From assembly GCF_000936425.1 (NCBI RefSeq), contig NZ_AVFK01000016.1, forward strand, positions 62,001-126,000: a stretch of 64,000 nt of DNA, read 5' to 3'. The DNA comes from Skermanella aerolata KACC 11604. Its GTDB lineage: Bacteria > Pseudomonadota > Alphaproteobacteria > Azospirillales > Azospirillaceae. Of the stretch, positions 26,340 through 35,537 are shown one piece after another (the first letter of the stretch is position 1; every line of letters begins with the position of its first letter). The position numbers and the translations under genes are program-made. The notes below the pieces were generated by a model. That model had not been told where the DNA came from, ran no database searches, and worked only from the letters and a program-made list of their open reading frames with translations.

Positions 26340-27827
26340 TCACTTCCACGAAACCGCCGTCACGTCGTTTGCGGGGACGGGGCTGTTCTCCCACAACCCG
26401 GTCAGGCCGGCGCGCCAGACGCCTGCCTTGGGAAGTTGGAACAAGAAGACGTTGACGCCGTCCTCCGCGATCACCTGCTGCGCATCGCCGTACAGCACCG
26501 CCCGCCGCTCCGGCTCGACCGTGCGGCTCAGCTCGTCCATCACGGCGGCGAAGCGGTCGCTGTGATAGTTGAAGTAGTAATCGGATCGGTTGTAGATGTC
26601 GATGTCCAGCGGCTCGACATGGGAGATGATCGTCATGTCGTAGTCGCGGCCCTTGAACACCTGCTCTAGCCACGGCGCCCATTCCATCGGCTCGATCCGC
26701 AGGCGAACACCGACTTCGGCAAGCTGGGCGGCGATGATCTCGCCGCCGCGCCGGGCATAGACCGGCGGCGGCAGCCGGATCACGGCGTCGAAGCCATTGG
26801 GGTAGCCGGCCTGGGCCAGCAGGTCCTTCGCCCTGGCCGGATCATGGGGATAGAGCCCGGTCAGATCGACGTAGCCGGCGCGATGCGGCGCGAAATGGCT
26901 GCCGATCGGCGTGCCGTAGCCGAACAGCGCGCCGTCGATGACGTCCTGGCGGTTGACCGCATGGGCCAGCGCCCGGCGGATACGGACATCGCTGAACGGC
27001 TTCCGGCCATTGTTCAGCGCCAGTACGGTCTCGCCCTCGGTCGTTCCGACCTTCACGACGAAGGTCTTGTCCGCCTCCAGGATGGGCAGGGATTCGGTCG
27101 CACCCAGGTTGGGGAAGGCGTCCACGTCGCCCGACCTGACGGCATTGAGCTGCGCCGCCGGGTCGCTGATGAAGCGGAACACCACCTCCTTCAGTTTCGG
27201 CGTGCCCGGATCGCGGAAATCCGGATTGCGCATCAGCACGACGCGGTCGCCCGACACCCAGCGGTCGAACTTGAACGGCCCGGTGCCGACCGGGCGCTGC
27301 TTGTTGGTCTCCGCCGACTCCGGTGCCACGATGGCGGCGTCGTTCGAGCCCATGTTGAACAGGAACTGGCCGTCCGGCCGAGCCAAAGTGACCTTGACCG
27401 TCAGCGGATCGGGCGTCTCGACCGTCTTGATCGCCGCGAAATAGCCTTTCTGGGCATTGACCGACCCATCGCCGCGCGCCCGGTCCAGCGCGAACCTGAC
27501 GTCGGCGGCATCGAACGCCGTGCCGTCGTGGTACTTGACGCCGCCGCGCAGGTGGAACGTATAGGTCAGGCCGTCGCCGGAAACCTCCCACCGCTCCGCC
27601 AGTCCGGGGACCACGTCGCCGCGCTCGTCGATCCGGGTCAGGCTTTCGAACAGGTTGGCGTAGGTCACCTCGTCGATCGCCGCCGCGGCACCCGCCGTCG
27701 GATCCAGGTGCGGCGGCTCCAGTTGCATGCCGATCACGATGCGGCCTCGGTCCTGAGCGGCTGCCTCGCCGGGAGCCATGGCCGTCGCCACGATGCCGGC
27801 CGCCAGAAGCACGGAAAGGAATTTCAT
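26340..27827 (-). CDS. family 5 extracellular solute-binding protein
   Basis: This is the periplasmic ligand-binding subunit of the importer. A signal peptide (MKFLSVLLAAGIVATAMAPG, cleavage near AAAQD) is followed by an SBP_bac_5 fold of about 470 residues. Motifs include LRGGVKYHDGTAFDAADVRFALDR and HAVNRQDVIDGALFGYGTPI. The ligand class for this family is broad: peptides, opines, glutathione, amines. The beta-keto-acid cleavage enzyme just upstream suggests a small catabolic substrate rather than bulk peptides. The ATG 27827 is set by the signal peptide. Confidence 0.92.
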   Translation of the reverse strand: MKFLSVLLAAGIVATAMAPGEAAAQDRGRIVIGMQLEPPHLDPTAGAAAAIDEVTYANLFESLTRIDERGDVVPGLAERWEVSGDGLTYTFHLRGGVKYHDGTAFDAADVRFALDRARGDGSVNAQKGYFAAIKTVETPDPLTVKVTLARPDGQFLFNMGSNDAAIVAPESAETNKQRPVGTGPFKFDRWVSGDRVVLMRNPDFRDPGTPKLKEVVFRFISDPAAQLNAVRSGDVDAFPNLGATESLPILEADKTFVVKVGTTEGETVLALNNGRKPFSDVRIRRALAHAVNRQDVIDGALFGYGTPIGSHFAPHRAGYVDLTGLYPHDPARAKDLLAQAGYPNGFDAVIRLPPPVYARRGGEIIAAQLAEVGVRLRIEPMEWAPWLEQVFKGRDYDMTIISHVEPLDIDIYNRSDYYFNYHSDRFAAVMDELSRTVEPERRAVLYGDAQQVIAEDGVNVFLFQLPKAGVWRAGLTGLWENSPVPANDVTAVSWK

Positions 27828-27903
27828 GCGGCGCGTCTCCACTGGCCATTTTTGTCAGGCATGATGGCGGGCGGGCGGGGACGGATCAAGCGCGGAGGCG
27901 AGT

Positions 27904-28722
27904 TCAGGCCGCCGGCCGCCAGTCTTCCACCTTGGCTGTCCTCCTGCCGAAGCCGCGCAGCGTGGCGGCCAGTTCGGCGATCTGGCCGGCATTTCCGGCG
28001 GCGGTGCCGCCGTTCCGGGCAGTGCGGTTGTTCTCGAATCCGATGCGGGAATCGCCTCCCAGCAGGGCCGCCGCCACGGCGCAGTCGTGCTCCTGCCGTC
28101 CGAAGGCGCACATCATCCAGTCCCAGGCCGGGTCCTTCGCGGCCAGGAAGGGGATCAGGTCGGCGGGGGTGGACTGCTGGTCCGCCCGGTATCGCCCCAG
28201 CACGAACAGCACCGACCTCATGTCGTCCGGGATGACCCCCGTGGCGTGCAGGTGCTTCAGCCGCACCGCGTCGGCATCGTCGTACAGGATATGCTGGACC
28301 ATGATCCGTTCGCGGGCACACCAGGCATAGAACGACGCGGCACCCGGTTCGGCCGCCGTGTCCGGCACCAGTTCGCGGAGCGCCATGGAGGCGGCTTCCG
28401 GACGCAGGTCGCGGACCAGGGCCATCTGTTCCGCCGCCGTGTAGCGCCCGACCGCCTCGGTCGTCGCCTGGATCACCATGCGGTCGCCGACGGCCCGGCG
28501 CACGGCCTCGGTCGCGGCCCGGAACAGGTCGGCGTCCAGTATATGCCGGCCCTCCGCGTCGCGCACATGCAGATGGATCATCGAAGCGCCCGCTTCCAGG
28601 CACTCGGCGGCGGTATCGGCCAGTTCGGCCGGCGACATCGGCAGGTTCGGGTGGTCGGCCTTGGTCAGCCGGGCGCCGTTGGGCGCAACGGCGAGAATGA
28701 CGGGTCGAAATTGCTCGGTCAT
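27904..28722 (-). CDS. beta-keto acid cleavage enzyme (BKACE, DUF849)
   Basis: This is a zinc TIM-barrel enzyme that condenses acetyl-CoA with a beta-keto acid and splits it to acetoacetate and a new acyl-CoA. Metal ligands are in ASMIHLHVRDAEGRH; SMALRELVPD and a late SRIGFENNRTARNGG loop also match. The substrate depends on a few pocket residues that cannot be judged by eye; known ones include 3-keto-5-aminohexanoate and dehydrocarnitine. It heads the importer operon (76 bp to the binding protein), which ties uptake to cleavage. Confidence 0.88.
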   Translation of the reverse strand: MTEQFRPVILAVAPNGARLTKADHPNLPMSPAELADTAAECLEAGASMIHLHVRDAEGRHILDADLFRAATEAVRRAVGDRMVIQATTEAVGRYTAAEQMALVRDLRPEAASMALRELVPDTAAEPGAASFYAWCARERIMVQHILYDDADAVRLKHLHATGVIPDDMRSVLFVLGRYRADQQSTPADLIPFLAAKDPAWDWMMCAFGRQEHDCAVAAALLGGDSRIGFENNRTARNGGTAAGNAGQIAELAATLRGFGRRTAKVEDWRPAA

Positions 28723-28805
28723 GGCGAAGGCTCCATGGTTTCAACGGCTCACGCCATGCTAAACACCCTGAACAACAGGGACGGCAAATGGAAAGGGATC
28801 GAACG

Positions 28806-29507
28806 ATGACGGTGAAACGCCGCACCTATGTCGTTGGGACCGGGATCGGTCTGAAGCCGGACGAAATCGTGGTCGAACACGAACTGGCCGTCGTCCACCT
28901 CGGCGATCCGCCCTTCGTCATGGCGGTAGCGGCACCCGGCGACGGGCGCGAACCGATGGTCACGCTGTCCGACGACAGTTTCCTGACCGAACTGGCCTGG
29001 CTGACGCCGAAGCGTGCCCAGGGCCGCGTCCTGTTCAGCCTGATCGAGGGCGCCGCCGAAGCCGTCGAATACCATCTTGAGATGACCGAAGACCTGATGG
29101 CGGAGCTGGAAGGCGTCGCCGCCGAAATCGATGCCAAGCTGGATAAGAGCGCCGGCGACGATGGGGAAGAGGAGGCCGCCTACGATCCGGTCGAGGATTT
29201 CATCGACCGGGTCAACAACGGCGAAATCACCGAGCTTGCCTTGTTGGACTTCGCGACGATCGAAGATTTCCAGGGCATCCTTGGCGAAGAGCTGGACGAA
29301 GGGGATTTCCAGCACCACCGCGCCGTCATGGACGAAATCATCGAGGAAGCGCGTATCCGGGGAATTCCGGTGTCCCAGGTAACGGCCTCCGTCGATGACT
29401 ACCGTCAGTGGCTGGCCGGTCAGCCGGAGCGCGACGGCGGCGCGGAGACCATCAGGGCCTTCGCCGAACATCTGAGCGGCCGCAAGCCGCCGGCGGAAGG
29501 CGGCTGA
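28806..29507 (+). CDS. hypothetical acidic protein
   Basis: I do not recognise a family. The 233-residue product is soluble and strongly acidic, with a beta-rich N-terminal part (RRTYVVGTGIGLKPDEIVVE), a helical middle (LMAELEGVAAEIDAKLDKS) and an acidic run GEEEAAYDPVEDFID. ATG 28806 has AAAGGGATCG upstream; ATG 28788 would add six residues. It is divergent from the BKACE operon and 84 bp upstream of the AmpG-like permease. Confidence 0.65.
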   Translation: MTVKRRTYVVGTGIGLKPDEIVVEHELAVVHLGDPPFVMAVAAPGDGREPMVTLSDDSFLTELAWLTPKRAQGRVLFSLIEGAAEAVEYHLEMTEDLMAELEGVAAEIDAKLDKSAGDDGEEEAAYDPVEDFIDRVNNGEITELALLDFATIEDFQGILGEELDEGDFQHHRAVMDEIIEEARIRGIPVSQVTASVDDYRQWLAGQPERDGGAETIRAFAEHLSGRKPPAEGG

Positions 29508-29591
29508 GGTCGATTTCGACCTTGTTAACCATGATTAGACTATACAGGCCGCGTTAAGGCGGTCCCTGTTCCCAGCGGAGTATCCGGCTCA

Positions 29592-30989
29592 GTGTCATCG
29601 TCCCCCCAGGCTTCGTCTTCATGGGCCAAGGCGGCTTCGGTCTATCTCGACCGCCGGATCATAGCGATCCTGTTCCTTGGATTCTCCAGCGGCCTGCCGC
29701 TGGCGCTGACCGGCGCCACGCTCAGCGTCTGGCTGGTCGAGGGGGGGATCGCCAAGACCGCGATCGGGATGTTCGCCCTGGTCGGGCTGCCTTATACGCT
29801 GAAGTTCGCCTGGGCGCCCCTGATCGACCGCCTGCGCCTGCCGGTCTTGACCCGGCTGCTCGGCCGCCGGCGCGGCTGGGCGGTTCTGACCCAACTGGGC
29901 CTGATGCTGGCGCTGCTCGGCCTCGGCTCGACCGACCCTGCCGTCGATCTGTGGCGGATGGCGCTGCTGGCGCTGGTCGTGTCGTTCTTCTCGGCCAGCC
30001 AGGACATCGTGCTGGACGCTTGGCGGGTCGAGATCCTGGACGAACGCCAGTACGGCGCAGGCGCCGCGGCCGTCGTGCTGGGCTACCGCATCGGCATGCT
30101 GACCTCGGGGGCCGGGGCGCTGTATCTGGCGAGCGTCCTGCCGTGGTCGCTGGTCTACACGATCATGGCGGCGCTGGTCGGCGTCGGTCTGGTCACCATG
30201 CTTCTGAACCGGGAGCCGGAGATCCGCGTCTCGCCCGAATCGGCGCGGCGGGAGGCCGACGTGGCGGCCTTCCTGGAGCGTCGGCCCGGTCTGGCCGGCT
30301 GGCGGGCGGAACTGCTGGCGTGGCTGTTCGGCGCCGTCGTCGCTCCCTTCGCCGATTTCATGACCCGGCGCGCCTGGGTCGCGATCCTGCTGTTCATCGC
30401 GATCTACAAGCTGGGCGACGTCTATGCCGGGGCCATGGCGACGCCGTTCTACCTGGAACTCGGCTTCAGCAAGATCGAGATCGCCAACGTCACCAAGGCG
30501 TTCGGCCTCGGCGCCTCCATAATCGGCGGGCTGCTGGGCGGCGTCGTTGTCAGCCGGTTCGGCGTGATGCGTAGCCTGCTGGTCTGCGGCCTGCTCCAGA
30601 TGGTGTCGAACCTGATGTTCGTCCTGCTGGCTCGCTCCGGCCACGATATCGGCATGCTGACGGTCGTCATCGCGGTCGAGAACGTCACCGGCGGCATGGG
30701 GACGGGGGCCTTCGTCGCCTATCTGTCCAGCCTGTGCAACGTCGCCTATACCGCTACCCAATACGCCCTGCTGTCGTCCTTCTCCGCCGTGGGACGCGAC
30801 TTCCTCGCGGCGTCGAGCGGCTGGCTGGCGGACAGGATGGACTGGGCTTCCTACTACTTGCTCTCGACCTCGGCGGCGCTGCCGGGCCTGCTCCTGCTGC
30901 TGTGGCTGATGCGCCGTCAATCCGAAGAGTTTGACCGGCGGCCGGCAAGTGTTGGGCCACAGCCCAACCTACGAAGCAGGAGCCCGTAG
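29592..30989 (+). CDS. AmpG-like MFS permease
   Basis: This is a 12-helix major-facilitator protein resembling AmpG, which imports anhydro-muropeptides for peptidoglycan recycling. It shows LGFSSGLPLALTGATLSVWL and LKFAWAPLIDRL near the start, SASQDIVLDAWRVEIL in the fifth-helix region, and YLSSLCNVAYTATQYALLSS later, all close to AmpG. GTG 29592 is used. The final twelve residues and the TAG stop are encoded by a REP-like repeat that begins at 30950, so the natural C-terminus was probably replaced. Confidence 0.9.
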   Translation: MSSSPQASSSWAKAASVYLDRRIIAILFLGFSSGLPLALTGATLSVWLVEGGIAKTAIGMFALVGLPYTLKFAWAPLIDRLRLPVLTRLLGRRRGWAVLTQLGLMLALLGLGSTDPAVDLWRMALLALVVSFFSASQDIVLDAWRVEILDERQYGAGAAAVVLGYRIGMLTSGAGALYLASVLPWSLVYTIMAALVGVGLVTMLLNREPEIRVSPESARREADVAAFLERRPGLAGWRAELLAWLFGAVVAPFADFMTRRAWVAILLFIAIYKLGDVYAGAMATPFYLELGFSKIEIANVTKAFGLGASIIGGLLGGVVVSRFGVMRSLLVCGLLQMVSNLMFVLLARSGHDIGMLTVVIAVENVTGGMGTGAFVAYLSSLCNVAYTATQYALLSSFSAVGRDFLAASSGWLADRMDWASYYLLSTSAALPGLLLLLWLMRRQSEEFDRRPASVGPQPNLRSRSP

Positions 30990-31008
30990 GTTGGGCTGTG
31001 GCCCAACA
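30950..31008. repeat. inverted pair of REP-like elements
   Basis: Two 24-base arms (30950-30973 and 30985-31008) are perfect inverted copies around 11 bases. Each copy is GTAG followed by a small hairpin GTTGGGC-TGTG-GCCCAAC, the layout of REP elements moved by RAYT transposases. The GTAG tetramers face the centre. The right copy's GTAG supplies the stop codon of the permease gene. It can also act as a terminator. Confidence 0.75.
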
Positions 31009-31099
31009 AACACTGTCCAAACAGGTCAATGTCTTCGGCCCGTGGTATCAAGCCCGACACCTGACGCTCATGACCGGACAAGCTTCAATGCCGCTGGCG

Positions 31100-31339
31100 T
31101 CAATCGCCATCGATCCCGATCGACAAAGCGATGCGCCGCCGTATCTCGGCCAATTAGCCCCGGTAATCCTGGAGTCGGTAACCTGTATCCGCTGCTTCGA
31201 CGTTGCGGTGACATGGTGGGCAATGGCCCACGATGCTTTGGAGCACCTATTTTCCCGCGTCGGCCCGCATCTTGTTCGCTTCCTTAGGAAGCGCATCGCG
31301 CCAGTCCACGATCACGATGTCACCGGCAGTCATGCTCAT
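31100..31339 (-). pseudogene. decayed PemK/MazF-type toxin
   Basis: The gene starts at ATG 31339, overlapping the antitoxin stop as ATGA, and encodes TAGDIVIVDWRDALPKEANKM, a clear PemK/MazF N-terminus, then hits TAG. The C-terminal family sequence survives in two other frames: AIAHHVTATSKQRI and then AEIRRRIALSIGIDGD ending at TGA 31100-31102. About 40-50 middle residues are missing and at least two frame changes are needed. The toxin cannot be active. Confidence 0.82.
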
Positions 31340-31584
31340 CGCTTACCGTCCTCGACCGCCGGCGTGCCCCAATCGGCATAGAATGCCTGCGCCTCCGGCA
31401 AGGTGGCCACATACTCCGCCACCGCCCTGCTTTCGGCCCGGATCTTTTCCTTGGATATCTTCCTGGCTTCTCGCTCGGCCATTTCCCGAAGATAGGCCGA
31501 GAGGCCGATGCCCCGCTCCCTGGCAGCGGCCTCAAGCACCTCCTGAGTGCTGTCGTCCAAGTGCACCGATATGGGAGATCCCAT
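31336..31584 (-). CDS. ribbon-helix-helix antitoxin
   Basis: This 82-residue protein has an N-terminal RHH DNA-binding fold (SPISVHLDDSTQEVLEAAAR, then LSAYLREMAEREA) and a C-terminal toxin-wrapping tail (FYADWGTPAVEDGKR). ATG 31584 has AAGGTG upstream. Its stop overlaps the start of the ruined toxin gene, the usual antitoxin-toxin coupling. The antitoxin frame is intact although its toxin is not, so it may persist as a repressor or as protection against a related toxin. Confidence 0.85.
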   Translation of the reverse strand: MGSPISVHLDDSTQEVLEAAARERGIGLSAYLREMAEREARKISKEKIRAESRAVAEYVATLPEAQAFYADWGTPAVEDGKR

Positions 31585-31604
31585 CGTCACCTTCGGGCCT
31601 TCCC

Positions 31605-32030
31605 TCAATCCGATGTCGGCCGCCCGCGCATCTGCTTGGTCTGGCTGCGCTGGGACTTCGAATCCAGGCGGCGCTTCTTCGATCCCAGCGTCGGGCGGGT
31701 CGGCCGGCGGGTGCGGGGGCGGATCGTCGCTTCGCGCAGCAGCTCGACCAAGCGTTCTAGCGCGTCTTCGCGGTTGCGCTCCTGGCTTCGGAAACGTTGG
31801 GCTGTTATGACCAGAACCCCGTCGTTCGTCATCCGGTTGCCGGCAAGGGTAGTCAGCCGGGTTCGCGTCTCGTCATCCAGCGAGGGAGAGTTCCTGGCGT
31901 CGAAGCGGATCTGGACGGCGGTTTCGACCTTGTTCACGTTCTGCCCGCCTGGACCGCTGGCGCGCTGGAACGTTTCTTCGATCTCACGCTCGTCGATGGC
32001 GAGACGATTGGTTATACGGATCATTGGCAT
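31605..32030 (-). CDS. arfB: alternative ribosome-rescue peptidyl-tRNA hydrolase ArfB
   Basis: It rescues stalled ribosomes by hydrolysing peptidyl-tRNA. The catalytic GGQ is in FQRASGPGGQNVNKVETAVQ. The basic C-terminal tail (TRRPTRPTLGSKKRRLDSKS) that enters the mRNA channel is present. The 141-residue length is normal. I chose ATG 32030 (MPMIRITNRL); the open frame extends upstream to 32198 across the divergent esterase gene but is not family-like there. Confidence 0.93.
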   Translation of the reverse strand: MPMIRITNRLAIDEREIEETFQRASGPGGQNVNKVETAVQIRFDARNSPSLDDETRTRLTTLAGNRMTNDGVLVITAQRFRSQERNREDALERLVELLREATIRPRTRRPTRPTLGSKKRRLDSKSQRSQTKQMRGRPTSD

Positions 32031-32097
32031 TTCGGGTTTCCCTGCTACGCGCCAATTTAGTGGGGGCAGGCACCGGCATAAACAAGGGATTTGATCG

Positions 32098-32880
32098 ATG
32101 AGTATCAAGCTGACCGGGTTCGAGGCCGGAGAAGGCAAGCATCTGGTGGTGCTGCACGGGCTGTTCGGATCGGCTCGCAACTGGAACACGGTCGCCAAGC
32201 GGCTGGGCGCCCAATATCATGTCCACGCCTTGGACATGCGCAACCACGGCGCCTCGCCTTGGTCCGACGACATGTCCTATGCCGGCATGGCCGACGACAT
32301 CAGGAGCTACATCGAGGACAACGGGCTGGGGCAGGCATCCGTGCTGGGGCACAGCATGGGCGGCAAGGCCGCCATGGTGCTGGCCCTGCTGCACCCCGAA
32401 CTGGTGGAAAAGCTGATCGTCGCCGATATCGCACCGGTCGCGTACCGGCACACGATGATCTCCTATGTCGACGCGATGCGCTCGGTGGACTTGTCCACCG
32501 TGACACGGCGCGGCGAGGTCGATACCCAACTGGCCTCTGCCGTCCCCGAAGCGCCGATCCGCAGCTTCCTTCTCCAGAACCTCGTCGCCGAGAACGGCGT
32601 CTTCTCCTGGCGGATCAATCTGGCGGCGCTGGCGGACCGGATGGACGAGATCACCGGCTTTCCGACAGCCGACTTCGCGGCCGGGCGGTTCGACAAGCCG
32701 ACGCTGTTCGTGGCCGGCGAGCGGTCGGACTATGTCCGGGCGAGCCATCACGACGAGATCCATCGCCTGTTCCCGAACGCGCGGATCGAAACCATCGCGG
32801 GCGCCGGCCACTGGCTCCACGCCGAACAGCCGGACCGCTTCGTCGATATCGTGCTGGGTTTCCTGAACGGCGAGCCCTAG
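32098..32880 (+). CDS. YbfF-like alpha/beta-fold esterase
   Basis: This is a predicted carboxylesterase or thioesterase of 260 residues. It has the HG oxyanion start LVVLHGLFGSARNWNTVAKRL, the nucleophile elbow SVLGHSMGGKAA, the acid near LFVAGERSDYV and the catalytic His in IAGAGHWLHAEQP. This spacing is like YbfF. ATG 32098 is divergent from arfB with a 67-bp gap. No lipase-type signal is present, so it is cytoplasmic. Confidence 0.92.
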   Translation: MSIKLTGFEAGEGKHLVVLHGLFGSARNWNTVAKRLGAQYHVHALDMRNHGASPWSDDMSYAGMADDIRSYIEDNGLGQASVLGHSMGGKAAMVLALLHPELVEKLIVADIAPVAYRHTMISYVDAMRSVDLSTVTRRGEVDTQLASAVPEAPIRSFLLQNLVAENGVFSWRINLAALADRMDEITGFPTADFAAGRFDKPTLFVAGERSDYVRASHHDEIHRLFPNARIETIAGAGHWLHAEQPDRFVDIVLGFLNGEP

Positions 32881-32905
32881 GACCCGCCGCTCAGGCGGCC
32901 AAGGC

Positions 32906-34696
32906 TCAGGCAATCGAACCCAGGGCGACCGTGTCGATCACCCGATCCGCCGGAAGCTTGACGGTTGCCGTGGTGCCGACCCCGACCTTGCTTTCCAGCA
33001 GCAGGACGCCGTCATGCAGCTCGACCAGCCGGCGGGCCAGGGGCAGTCCCAGCCCCGTGCCCTGGTTGATCCGGTTATAGGGGTTGTCGATCTGCCCGAA
33101 CGGCTGCATGACGACGGCCAGGTCGCGTTCGGCGATGCCGCAGCCGGTGTCGCGGACGCTCAGTTCCAGTGCGCCGTCGGCGTTCATCCGCGTCGCGATG
33201 GTCACCGATCCGCCCTGCCTGGTATACTTGACCGCATTTGATATCAGGTTAAGGACCACCTGCATCAGCCGGCGCTGTTCTCCGCGCACCAGGGTGGCGC
33301 TGGGATCGATATCCGCAACCAGTGAAACGCCGCCCCGCGTCGCCTGGGTCCGCGACATGCGGATGCAGGTGGCGACCACGGTGTTCAGATCGACCGTCTC
33401 TTCGTCCAATACCATGCGGTCGGCTTCGATCTTGGAAAGGTCGAGCACGTCGTTGATCAGGCTCAGCAGGTGGTGTCCGCTGTCGTGGATGTCCTTGGCA
33501 TAGTCGCAATATGTCCGGTTGCCGACGGGACCCATGGTTTCGGTCCGGATCAACTCGGCGAAGCCGATGATGGCGTTCAGCGGGGTTCGCAACTCGTGGC
33601 TCATGTTCGCCAGGAAGCCCGACTTAGCCCGGCTCGCCGCCTCCGCCTGCGCCTTGGCCGCAGCGAGCTGCGCCTCCACCGCCTTCCGCTTGCTGATGTC
33701 GCGGGCGACGCTGACGATTTCCGCCGGCCCGTTGTAAAGGGTATTGGACGAGGTCGCCGGCACCAGCCGCAGCGTCACCTCGAGCCAGACATAGCTGCCG
33801 TCGGCCCGCCTGGACCGGCAGGTGAACATCTGGCGCGGATGTTCCGGCGTCAGGGACCGCATGACGTCCTGGACCGTAGTCATGTCGTCCGGGTGGATGA
33901 CCGCGGTCAACGACGTGCCGACCAGTTCGTCCGCGTCGAAGCCCAAAATCTCCCGGCACGCGGGGGATACGTAAAGCTGCCGGCCCGACAGGGTCGAGCG
34001 CACGATGATGTCGGTCGTATGGCCCGCCAGCAGGCGGAGCTTGTCTTCCTCGACCAGCCGCCGCAACTCGATCAGCAGAAGCGAGCCCAGCAGGATGATC
34101 CCGCCCGCCGTGGACAGCGCCAGCGGCAGCGCCGCGACCGTGACGAAGTGCCAGGCTATTTCCCGCGTCGGCAGCAGGAAGATAGGCAACTGGCCAAGTC
34201 CTCCCGCCAAGGCGCCCAGCAGGACCAGATCGCGAAAGCAGGACCGCCGGCCGGATCGTGACGCCTGCCACCAGACCAGCGACCCCAGCACGGCGCTCAA
34301 CAGGATCGATCCGCAGCCCGCCAGTACCGCCGGTCCCCCGATCGAGATCCTGTAAGCCAGTGCCGGAACGGCCGATACGGCGGCGGAAACGGGGCCGCCC
34401 AGCAGTCCGGAAAGCGCCATCATGACGTTGCGGCCGTCAAGGATCAGGCCGCCGCCGACGGTGATGGGGATCATCATGCAGGCGACCGAGAAGATGCCGA
34501 AAACAGTCCCCATAAGTACCGACCGCCACCGGCTCCGGTAAAGATGGGAAGCATGGATAATATGGGAAAAGGCAAGCACCAGCAGAGCAAATAGCCCGGT
34601 ATGCTGCGCCAGTTCGATCATGATGTCATGCAGGGGAGGCGAATTGACCAGCACTTGCTTTATTACATCTGCCGCGGTGGGGCCGGGAACCGCCAC
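32906..34696 (-). CDS. membrane sensor histidine kinase (5TM-PAS-HisKA)
   Basis: This is a 596-residue two-component sensor. About residues 30-215 hold five to six hydrophobic helices of the 5TMR-LYT type (GGGLILDGRNVMMALSGLLG). A PAS/PAC domain (about 220-345, ending VARDISKRKAVEAQLAAA) follows, then HisKA with H-box FLANMSHELRTPLNAIIGFA, and HATPase with N-box NLISNAVKYT and DTGCGI. No response regulator is adjacent. It overlaps no neighbour and probably forms its own unit. Confidence 0.93.
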   Translation of the reverse strand: MAVPGPTAADVIKQVLVNSPPLHDIMIELAQHTGLFALLVLAFSHIIHASHLYRSRWRSVLMGTVFGIFSVACMMIPITVGGGLILDGRNVMMALSGLLGGPVSAAVSAVPALAYRISIGGPAVLAGCGSILLSAVLGSLVWWQASRSGRRSCFRDLVLLGALAGGLGQLPIFLLPTREIAWHFVTVAALPLALSTAGGIILLGSLLLIELRRLVEEDKLRLLAGHTTDIIVRSTLSGRQLYVSPACREILGFDADELVGTSLTAVIHPDDMTTVQDVMRSLTPEHPRQMFTCRSRRADGSYVWLEVTLRLVPATSSNTLYNGPAEIVSVARDISKRKAVEAQLAAAKAQAEAASRAKSGFLANMSHELRTPLNAIIGFAELIRTETMGPVGNRTYCDYAKDIHDSGHHLLSLINDVLDLSKIEADRMVLDEETVDLNTVVATCIRMSRTQATRGGVSLVADIDPSATLVRGEQRRLMQVVLNLISNAVKYTRQGGSVTIATRMNADGALELSVRDTGCGIAERDLAVVMQPFGQIDNPYNRINQGTGLGLPLARRLVELHDGVLLLESKVGVGTTATVKLPADRVIDTVALGSIA

Positions 34697-34727
34697 TGTA
34701 GCGACAATATGCTTTACGCCAAGTTAA

Positions 34728-35537
34728 TCATGATTCTTTCCGCATGGCGGTATTCTCCGGCATAGCTTTCACCGGCTCCGGCCCCAGCAGTTCCGCCGGT
34801 ACGTCGTCTTTCAGGCCGACGCCGGACAGCTTCAGCCTCCGGGCCTCCGCCATCAGGAAAGCCAGCTTGCGCGCGGCGAGCGGGATCGCCAGCCCGTCCG
34901 GCCGGATGTTCGAGATGCAGTTGCGGTCGGCGTTCTGAAGGCCCGGACGCGGACCAAAGGTCAGGTACGCGCCCAGGCTGTCTGCCGCACTCAAGCCCGG
35001 CCGCTCGCCGATCAGCATGACGGCCAGGGCGGCCCCCAGCGCCGATGCGATCCCGTCCCCCAGCGCCACCCGCGCCTGATGCGCCAGCACCACCGGAGCG
35101 ATCTTCCAGCCCGGCAGCAACTCGACCGTGGCGGTCAGCAGGGCGGCCGCATGGTCGTGGACCGCCCGCGCCGACAGGCCATCGGCCAGCACGAACACGG
35201 CGTCGTAATCGCCCTTGCGCAGCAGGGGCAGGTCGTCCGGGTTCAGCCGCCGGCCGAGGTCGGGATATTGCAAGTAGGTCGACCGGTCCGAGGCGGCGCT
35301 TCGGACCGTCACGCAAGCCATGCCGGGCAGGCTGGCCGCCATGGCGGCCGAGTCGAAGTCCAGGTGGACGGCATCGCGCGCCCGCGCGTGGGCCAGTTGA
35401 AAGTCCAGCAGGTGCCGGGTCGGCAGGGCGTCGCCGCTTCGGCCCAGCGCTATCCGAGCGGCTGTGTGGCGGCGCAAGCTCCGCCACGGATCGGACGGCG
35501 GGCCGGACGGCGCCTTGGCTTCCAGGTCGTCAGCCAT
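34728..35537 (-). CDS. eutC: ethanolamine ammonia-lyase small subunit
   Basis: This is the small subunit of the adenosylcobalamin-dependent enzyme that splits ethanolamine into acetaldehyde and ammonia. The 269-residue product has [34 protein letters not shown] and [20 protein letters not shown], typical EutC. ATG 35537 lies eight bases inside the eutB 3' end, giving coupled translation. No microcompartment or eut regulator genes are near, as in other organisms with a bare eutBC pair. Confidence 0.95.
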   Translation of the reverse strand: [269 protein letters not shown]

